Assembly: GCA_016714045.1 (NCBI GenBank)
Contig: JADJNY010000006.1
Coordinates: forward strand, 186,001 to 250,000
Source of the DNA: Planctomycetota bacterium
Lineage (GTDB): Bacteria > Planctomycetota > UBA1135 > GCA-002686595
Direction of reading: 5' to 3'
DNA: 64,000 nucleotides
Both the position numbers and the translations under genes were made by a program. Shown in pieces: positions 54,253-61,432 of the stretch (positions are counted from its first letter, which is position 1; every line of letters begins with the position of its first letter). The notes under the pieces were generated by a model. It was not told the origin of the DNA, searched no databases, and saw only the letters and a list, made by a program, of their open reading frames with translations.

Positions 54253-55158
54253 TCACGAGCCCGCGACGTTCATCCAGTCGCCCTCGGCGGGCGCGGGGGC
54301 GGCCGCCGGAGCGTCCGGAACGGGCCCCTGCGGCTGCGGAGTGCCGTCCGCGGAGAGCCGGGCCATCCAGTGCGTCTCGTCGAACGCGCGCGCGCCGTCG
54401 AGGAGCAACGCGGTCGCGTTCAGGCGCACGTTCGAGTCCGCGTTGAGCGGCGGCCCGCTCCAGAAGCAGAACCGCGTCGCCGCCTGCTCGAAGAGGCGCT
54501 GGAACAGCCAGTGGATCTGCAGGCGGAGCGCTTCGAGGAACTGCTCCTGCGTGATCCACTTCTGGGCGACGAGCGTCTCGCCGAGGCGCCCGCTCCCCGC
54601 GGTGCGCAGGAACTGCTCGAGCACGCTGCGCTCGATCACGTTACGCGAGACGAGGATGTCGCCGAGGCGCTGGCCCTCGGGCGTCCGGTTCGACTGCGCG
54701 TGGACGATGTCGCCGTTGTCGAACTCGAGCGTGAACTGCTCGGCCGGCGTCACGACCTCGAGCAGGCCGGTCTTCTTCTGCGACGAGAGGAAGTTGACGA
54801 GGTCCGGCGTCGGGATGAGCTGCTCGTGCCCGCGCAGGGAGAGCGTGTGGTTCGGGCTCGGCGCGGTCGGCTCGCTGGTTGCGGCCGCGGAGACGTCCTC
54901 TCCGTCGTCCGCTCCGCCGAGGACGAGCCCGAGCAGTCCGCCGCGCTTCTTCTTGCCGCTCGTGACGCCGCTCGCGACCATCGGCGCGCCAGGTTCGCGC
55001 TCGAGGTGCTCGGTGGCCCGCAGGACCAGCCGCCCGACCTCCTGCAGTCGCCCCGTGTCGACCTGACGACGGTCCTTCGACAACGCCACGGCGAGGTCGG
55101 CCAGTCGCTGACAGGCATTGGCCAGCGCCCAGATGTTCAGGTCACGAGTCGGATCCAT
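54253..55158 (-). CDS. DUF4388 (PATAN-like) domain protein
   Basis: 301-aa soluble protein. The N-terminus is a helical region (MDPTRDLNIWALANACQRLA...). After a low-complexity linker (KKKRGGLLGLVLGG), residues about 110-260 match the DUF4388/PATAN pattern: VNFLSSQKKTGLLEVVTPAEQFTLEF, GQRLGDILVSRNVI, GRLGETLVAQKWITQEQFLEAL. The C-terminal part is Pro/Ala-rich. In many bacteria this domain belongs to signalling or regulatory proteins. It is divergent from the ArsR-methyltransferase gene across 290 bp. Confidence 0.82.
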   Translation of the reverse strand: MDPTRDLNIWALANACQRLADLAVALSKDRRQVDTGRLQEVGRLVLRATEHLEREPGAPMVASGVTSGKKKRGGLLGLVLGGADDGEDVSAAATSEPTAPSPNHTLSLRGHEQLIPTPDLVNFLSSQKKTGLLEVVTPAEQFTLEFDNGDIVHAQSNRTPEGQRLGDILVSRNVIERSVLEQFLRTAGSGRLGETLVAQKWITQEQFLEALRLQIHWLFQRLFEQAATRFCFWSGPPLNADSNVRLNATALLLDGARAFDETHWMARLSADGTPQPQGPVPDAPAAAPAPAEGDWMNVAGS

Positions 55159-55449
55159 GGGGTCCGCCGGGGAGCGGCGGAGTCACGCAGGTCCTCGCGT
55201 ATCGGCTGGAACCGGGAAGCGACTGTGCGGGAACCCGGCTTCGCTGCGGAGGTTGGGAGGGGAGCCGGGGGTCGTTTTTTTGGGGGCCCCTGGCGCGCCG
55301 CCCCCCCTCTCCGGCCCTCGACGGTCGCGCCCGGGGAGGTCGTTCCCTCCCCCGGGAGGACGCGTGAAGAGTCCGAGCCGGCGCCGGAAGTCCCTCTCCA
55401 GGGGCCGTTTCGGCCCCCCATTCATCCGATATCATTCCATCCCGATGCC

Positions 55450-56385
55450 ATGATTGGACTCAACGGAACCTCGCGTCTGCTCAAGGCCCTCGCCGACGAG
55501 AACCGCCTCCGCCTGCTCCACCTGCTCGCCCAGGAGGACCTCTCCGGGACCGAGCTGATGGAGATCCTGAACATGGGGCAGAGTCGCGTCTCGACGCACC
55601 TGAACCTGTTGAAGGAGGTCGGCCTCGTCGTCGACCGCCGGCACGGACGGCGCAGCCTCTACTCGATCGCCCCGGGGCCCGCGACCGCGCTGTGGGACAA
55701 GGTCCTGGCCGAGAACGCGAAGAGCCCGGAGTTCCAGACCGACCTCGCGGGGCTCGAGGCGCTCCGCGCGCGCCGGCAGCAGGAGTCGCGCTCCTACTTC
55801 GACCGCGTCGCAGCGTCGTTCGGCGAGCAGATCCTGCCCGGCCGCACGTGGGAGGGGCTCGCGCGCGCGCTGCTCCAGCTCGCGCCGCGCGGGCGCTTCG
55901 CTGACCTGGGCGTCGGCGACGGACTCCTGACGTTGATGCTGTCCGAGGTCGCGTCGCGCGTCACCGCGGTGGACCTGTCGAGCGAGATGCTCGAGCAGCT
56001 GCGCCAGCGCGCCGCCCGCAAGGGGATCGAGAACATCGAGACCGTGCAGGGCGACATCGAGGACCTGCCGCTCCCGGATTCGAGCTACGACGTCGTCGTG
56101 CTGAGCCAGGCGCTGCACCACGCGCATGCGCCGGAGCGCGCGCTCGCCGAGGCGCACCGCATCCTCGTCACGGGCGGACGGCTGCTCGTGATCGACCTGC
56201 TCGCGCACAACGAGGAGTTCGTGCGCGGCGAGCTGCAGCACGTCCACCTGGGCTTCACGGAGCAGGCGCTCGGCGAGCTCATCGAACGCGCCCGCTTCGA
56301 GCGCATCACGCTCCAACGCGCCGCGCGCGACCCGCAGCCCCCGCACTTCATGACGCTCGTCGCCACCGGCGTGAAGCCGGCCTGA
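55450..56385 (+). CDS. ArsR-type HTH fused to a SAM-dependent methyltransferase domain
   Basis: 311-aa fusion upstream of metH. Residues about 1-85 are a winged-helix ArsR domain (RLLKALADENRLRLLHLLAQ, GTELMEILNMGQSRVSTHLNLL, HGRRSLYSIA). Residues about 120-311 are a class I methyltransferase with the SAM loop FADLGVGDGLLTLML, VTAVDLSSEMLEQLR, GDIEDLPLPDSSYD and LLVIDLLAHNEEF. ATG 55450 begins MIGLNGTSRLLKALADEN. A regulator with a built-in SAM/SAH-binding fold directly before methionine synthase suggests it senses SAM or SAH; the known SAH-responsive ArsR regulator SahR offers a parallel. An imperfect ATCAT/ATGAT pair lies across the start, but I cannot define the operator. Confidence 0.88.
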   Translation: MIGLNGTSRLLKALADENRLRLLHLLAQEDLSGTELMEILNMGQSRVSTHLNLLKEVGLVVDRRHGRRSLYSIAPGPATALWDKVLAENAKSPEFQTDLAGLEALRARRQQESRSYFDRVAASFGEQILPGRTWEGLARALLQLAPRGRFADLGVGDGLLTLMLSEVASRVTAVDLSSEMLEQLRQRAARKGIENIETVQGDIEDLPLPDSSYDVVVLSQALHHAHAPERALAEAHRILVTGGRLLVIDLLAHNEEFVRGELQHVHLGFTEQALGELIERARFERITLQRAARDPQPPHFMTLVATGVKPA

Positions 56386-56423
56386 TCGCCCCCCCCCCAC
56401 CGAACGCCCCAGCACCGACTCCC

Positions 56424-59400
56424 ATGACCAAGACCGACACGTCGCGGATCTCCGCACTGCGCGAAGCCCTCGCGACACGCGTCCTCGTGCTCGACGGCGC
56501 GATGGGCACGCAGATCCACGCGGCGAACCTGGACCTGGACCGCGACTACGAGGGCCACGAGAACTGCGTCGACGTCGTTTCCGTCACGCGCCCCGAGGTC
56601 ATCCAGAAGATCCACGAGGCGTACATGGAGGCCGGCGCGGACCTCGTCGAGACGAACACGTTCGGCGCGATGCCGCACGTGCTGTCCGAGTTCGGCATCG
56701 CGAACCGCGCGCGAGAGATCAACCGCGTCGCGGCGCAGGTCGCGCGCGCGGCGTGCGCGCGGATCTCGACGTCGTCGCGCCTGCGGTTCGCGCTGGGCTC
56801 GATGGGACCCGGGACGAAGCTCGCGACCCTCGGGCACGCGACGTACGAGCAGCTGAAGTCCAGCTACGCGGAGCAGGCGCGCGGTCTGATCGAAGGCGGC
56901 GTCGACGGCGTGCTCATCGAGACGTGCCAGGACCCGCTGCAGATCAAGGCCGCGGTGAACGGCGTGCTCCGCGCGCGCGAGGAGTTCGAGATCGAAGTGC
57001 CCATCTTCGTCTCGGTCACGATGGAGGTGACCGGGACGATGCTCGTCGGCACGGAGATGGGCGCCGCGATCGCTCTGCTCGACCCGTATCCGATCGACGT
57101 GCTCTCGATCAACTGCGCGACGGGGCCGCGCGAGATGGGCGAGCACGTGCGCCTGCTCGGGCAGACCTGCCGCAAGAAGATCATGGTGTACCCGAACGCC
57201 GGCCTGCCGCAGCTCGTCGACGGCAAGACGCACTACCCCTTGACCCCGGCCGAGCTCGCCGACTGGCTGGTGCGCTTCGTCGAGGAGGACGGCCTGCGCT
57301 GGTCGGCGGCTGCTGCGGCACGACCCCCGAGCACCTCGCGGCCGTGGCGAAGCGCCTCGGTGTCCGCGCTCCGCGCGCGCGCAAGCCGGCGCACGTGGCG
57401 TCGGTCACGAGCCTCTACTCCGCCGTCACGCTGCGGCAGGACAACTCGATCCTGTTCGTCGGCGAGCGCTCGAACGCGAACGGCTCGAAGGCGTTCCGCG
57501 AGCACCTCCTGAAGGGCGACGTCGAGTCGATGGTCGCGATGGGCCGCGAACAGGTGCGCGAAGGCTCGCATGTGCTGGACCTGTGCACCGCGTACGTCGG
57601 CCGCGACGAGGTCGACGACATGACGAAGGTCGTCACTCGCTACCGCGCCGACGTGCCGGTGCCGCTGATGGTCGACAGCACGGAACCGCCGGTCCTGCGG
57701 CGCGCGCTCGAGCTCGCCGGGGGCCGCTCGATCGTGAACTCGATCAACCTCGAGGACGGCCTCGAGCGCATCCAGCATGTCCTGCCGATCGTCAAGGAGC
57801 ACGGCGCCGCGGTGATCGCGCTCACGATCGACGAGCAAGGCATGGCGAAGACGGCAGAGGACAAGCTGCGCATCGCGCGGCGCATCTACACGATCTGCGT
57901 CGAGGACTGGGGCCTGCGCCCCGAGGACCTGCTCTTCGACGTGCTCACGTTCACGATCTGCACGGGCAACGAGGACGACCGCAAGCTCGCGCTCGAGACG
58001 CTGAAGGGCATCGAGCTCGTGAAGCGCGAGCTCCCCGGCGTCGGCCTCCTGCTCGGCGTGTCGAACGTCAGCTTCGGCTTGAGCCCGGCCGCGCGGCACG
58101 TGCTCAACTCGGTGTTCCTCCACCACGCGACCGAGGCGGGCCTCACCGCGGCGATCCTGCACGCGGCGCGCATCGAGCCGCTCCACCGGATCGATCCCAA
58201 GGCGCGCGAGGTCGCCGAGGACCTGATCTTCGATCGCCGACGCGAGGGCTACGACCCGCTGCAGGCGTACATCCAGCTCTTCCAGGGCGTCGACGTGAAG
58301 AAGAAGGCCGCGCGCGTCGTGCCCGCGGACGTGTTCGAGCGCCTGCGGTGGCGCATCGTCGAGGGCGAGAAGCCCGGGCTCGAGGACGACCTCGCGCTCG
58401 CGCTCGAGACGAAGAAGCCGCTCGACGTGATCAACGTCGACCTACTCGCGGGCATGAAGACGGTCGGCGAGCTCTTCGGACGCGGCGACATGCAGCTCCC
58501 CTTCGTGCTGCAGTCCGCGGAGACGATGAAGGCCGCGGTCGCGTACCTCGAGCCGTTCATGGAGAAGTCCGCGGGCGAGTCGCGCGGCAAGATCGTGCTC
58601 GCGACGGTGCGCGGCGACGTGCACGACATCGGGAAGAACCTCGTCGACATCATCCTGACGAACAACGGCTACACCGTCTTCAACCTCGGCATCAAGCAGC
58701 CGATCCAGCACATCCTCGACGTCGCTCACGACGTCCGACCGGACGCGATCGGCATGAGCGGCCTGCTCGTCAAAAGCACCGTGATCATGAAGGAGAACCT
58801 CGAGGAGATGAACCGCCGCGGCGTGACGACGCCGGTCATCCTGGGCGGCGCCGCGCTGACGCGCGCGTACGTCGAGGACGACTGCCGACGCGCGTACGAG
58901 GGCGCGCTCTACTACGCCGAGGACGCGTTCGAGGGGCTCGCCGTGATGGCCCGCATCGTCGGCGGCGAATCGAAGCCCGCGGCACGCGACACGAAGAGCG
59001 TCGCGGGCCAGGCCGCCGAGCGCGCGGCCGTCGAAGCGCAGGCGACCGAGCGCCGCGCGGCCCACGCCGCGGCCGCGGCGCGGCGCGCGCAGGCCGCGAA
59101 CGACGCGGCGGAGGACCGCGCCCCCGTCCGCGCGGACGCGGCCCCCGCGGTCGCGAACACCACGAACGCCTCCGACGCGTCGACGAGCACGGAGTCGTCG
59201 GATCCGCGGACGGGTGAAGCGTCGTCGCGCGAGCTGCCGCTGCTCCACGGAAGGCGCGTGAGCTACGCGAGCAAGGCGTGGAGCAAGTCCGTCGACGTTC
59301 CGCGCGACATCGAGTACCCCGAGCCGCCGTTCCTCGGCGCGCGTCACATCGAAAAGATCGCGCTCCAGAGCGTGCTCCCGTACATCAACGAGACCACGCT

Positions 59401-60106
59401 CTTCCAGTTCCAGTGGGGCTACCGCCGTAAGGGCAAGGCGGTCGCGCCCTACAAGCAGTTCATCAAGGACACGGTGCGCCCGATCTACTTCGAGCTCGCG
59501 AAGCGCTGCGAGAAGGAGAAGATCGTCGACTGCCAGGCGGCCTACGGCTACTGGCGTTGCGTGCCCGAGGGCAACACGCTCGTGTTGCTCGACCCGAAGG
59601 ACGAGTCGAAGAGCGTCGCGCGCTTCACGTTCCCGCGGCAGAACGGGAAGCAGGGCCGCTGCATCACGGACTACTTCCACGTGCGCGCAGGCAAGCCGGA
59701 CGTGGTCGCGCTCCAGGTCGTCACGATCGGCCAGCACGCGAGCGACGTCGCGCGCGAGTGGTTCGCGAAGGACAAGTACCAGGACTACCTGCACCTGCAC
59801 GGCTTCGGCGTCGAGGTCGCGGAAGGCCTCTCCGAGTACGTGCACCGCCAGATCCGCGGCGAGCTCGGCATCGCGGAAGCGGACGCACGCGAGATGAGCG
59901 TGCTCTTCAAGCAGGGCTACCGCGGGTCGCGCTTCAGCTTCGGCTACCCGGCGTGCCCGAACCTCGAGGACCAGGGCCCGCTGCTCGAGCTGCTCGGGGC
60001 GGAGAAGCTCGGGATCACGCTGAGCGAGGAGTTCCAGCTCCACCCGGAGCAGTCGACGAGCGCCATCGTGTGCCACCATCCGAGCGCGAAGTACTTCACG
60101 CTCTGA
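56424..60106 (+). CDS. metH: Cobalamin-dependent methionine synthase, frameshifted
   Basis: Methionine synthase: homocysteine + 5-methyltetrahydrofolate to methionine. Modules in order: homocysteine-binding (VLDGAMGTQIHAANL, SINCATGPREM, VGGCCGTTPEHL with zinc cysteines), pterin-binding (SILFVGERSNANGSK, VPLMVDSTEPP), cobalamin-binding (LATVRGDVHDIGKNLVDII with the cobalt-ligating His) and SAM-activation (RGSRFSFGYPACPNLEDQG). A 90-residue Ala/Thr/Glu low-complexity linker precedes the last module. Position 57299 needs one extra base: the first frame reads GLRWSAAAAARPP, while the second frame gives LVGGCCGTTPEH. Total length about 1227 aa, normal for MetH. It starts 38 bp after the ArsR-methyltransferase gene. 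The gene is essential in type, so a sequence error is more likely than decay. Confidence 0.9.
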
Positions 60107-60119
60107 GCGGACGCGCGGG

Positions 60120-61352
60120 TCAGAGAACTCGCCACCACGGCACGGCGAGGATCCCCTCGTCGAGCCACGACGTCTCGCTGCCGCAGTGCAGGAGCAATCC
60201 AGCACGCGTCGTCTTCGCGTACTCCTCGCGGAACTCGCGCAGGCCCGCCGCGTCGTCTAGGCGCGGCTTCTTCGTCGCCTTGACCTCGATCGGGAGCAGT
60301 CTCCCCTTCCACTCGAGGACGAAGTCGACCTCGGTTCCCGTGCTCGTGCGCCAGTAGAGCACTTCCGGGCCATCGACCATCGACCCGCGCCACGCGAGCA
60401 GGTCGCCGAGCACGAGGTTCTCGAGGTGCGCGCCGCGCGGCTCGGACTCGCCCGAGAGATGCAACGCGAGCCCCGTGTCGGACCAGTACAGCTTCGGCGA
60501 CTTGATCAAGCGCTTCGTCCGGTTGACCGCGTACGGCTCGAGGCGCACGACTTGGTACGACGCCTCGAGCACGGCGAGGTGCCGGTGCACGGTCGGCTGC
60601 GACAGCCCGACGTCGCGCCCGAGCTCCGCCTGATTCATGAGGTTCCCGATGCGCAGACAGATCGCGCGCATCAAGCGGCGGAAGTCGACGAGCGACGAGA
60701 CGGCGAGCAGGTCGCGCAGGTCGCGTTCGAGGTACGTGCGCACGTAGCCCGCGTACCACAGGCGCCGCTCTTCCTCGTCCTTCAGGTGATGGGCCGGCGT
60801 CGGGAAGCCGCCGAGCGCCGCGACGCGCGTCCAGTCGTCCGCGAGGTCCTTCGACTCCGCGCGCACGAGCTCGAGCCAGTACGCGTCCTTCGCCGCGAAG
60901 AGCTCGGACCAGAGCCCTGCCCGTCCCTGCCCGAGCAGCTCGCGGCGCGTCATCGGCCACAGCGAGAGGTGCAGCGCGCGCCCCGCGAGCGACTCCGAGA
61001 CGCGCTTCATCAACAGCAAATCGGCCGAGCCCGTCAGCAGGAAGCGTCCCTGCGTGCGGTCCTTGTCGACGGCGCGCTTGATCGCGAGCAGGAGCTCGGG
61101 CGAGCGCTGGACCTCGTCGATCGTGACCCGCTTCGCGCTCGTGACGAGCGCGTCGGGCGCCGAGCGTGCGCGCTCGAGCAGCTCCCCGTCGTCGAGCGTC
61201 AGGTACTCGCGGCTCCGCGCGTCTCCGAGCCGGCTCACGAGGGTGCTCTTGCCGGTCTGTCGCGCACCCGACACGACGACGACCGGGGACGCCCTGAGGG
61301 CCTTCGCCAGCGGGGCTTCGAGCTGCCGGGCCAGTGCGTGCAGATCATTCAT
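60120..61352 (-). CDS. AAA-type ATPase with DUF4143 domain
   Basis: 410-aa predicted ATPase of the COG1373 type. Walker A is in VVVVSGARQTGKSTLVSRLG, Walker B/hydrophobic Asp in RVTIDEVQRSPELL, and a sensor-like TGSADLLLM. A winged-helix-like segment follows (MNQAELGRDVGLSQPTVHRHLAVL). The C-terminal DUF4143 part has VDFVLEWKGRLLPIEVKATKKPRL, a PD-(D/E)xK-like core. ATG 61352 (MNDLHALARQ) fits family starts; ATG 61370 would add six residues. Both ATGs sit inside two identical palindromes. Such ATPases often occur as accessory, horizontally moved genes; physiological role unknown. Confidence 0.85.
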   Translation of the reverse strand: MNDLHALARQLEAPLAKALRASPVVVVSGARQTGKSTLVSRLGDARSREYLTLDDGELLERARSAPDALVTSAKRVTIDEVQRSPELLLAIKRAVDKDRTQGRFLLTGSADLLLMKRVSESLAGRALHLSLWPMTRRELLGQGRAGLWSELFAAKDAYWLELVRAESKDLADDWTRVAALGGFPTPAHHLKDEEERRLWYAGYVRTYLERDLRDLLAVSSLVDFRRLMRAICLRIGNLMNQAELGRDVGLSQPTVHRHLAVLEASYQVVRLEPYAVNRTKRLIKSPKLYWSDTGLALHLSGESEPRGAHLENLVLGDLLAWRGSMVDGPEVLYWRTSTGTEVDFVLEWKGRLLPIEVKATKKPRLDDAAGLREFREEYAKTTRAGLLLHCGSETSWLDEGILAVPWWRVL

Positions 61353-61386
61353 GCCGTGAATGATAATCATTCATGCCGTGAATGAT
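61344..61386. promoter_or_regulatory. Duplicated 21-bp palindrome over the ATPase start codon
   Basis: Two identical copies of ATCATTCATGCCGTGAATGAT (61344-61364 and 61366-61386), one base apart. Each is an inverted repeat of ATCATTCA/TGAATGAT around a five-base centre (TGCCG). Copy 1 covers the start codon at 61352 and copy 2 the alternative start at 61370. A pair of strong palindromes on the promoter side of a single gene fits an operator for its own regulator. The gene's product has a winged-helix segment, so autorepression is possible, but this is inference. Confidence 0.7.
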
Positions 61387-61432
61387 CGACAAGCAGGCCC
61401 TCCGGCCTTCAGTCCCGCCCCAGCGGCCGCCC

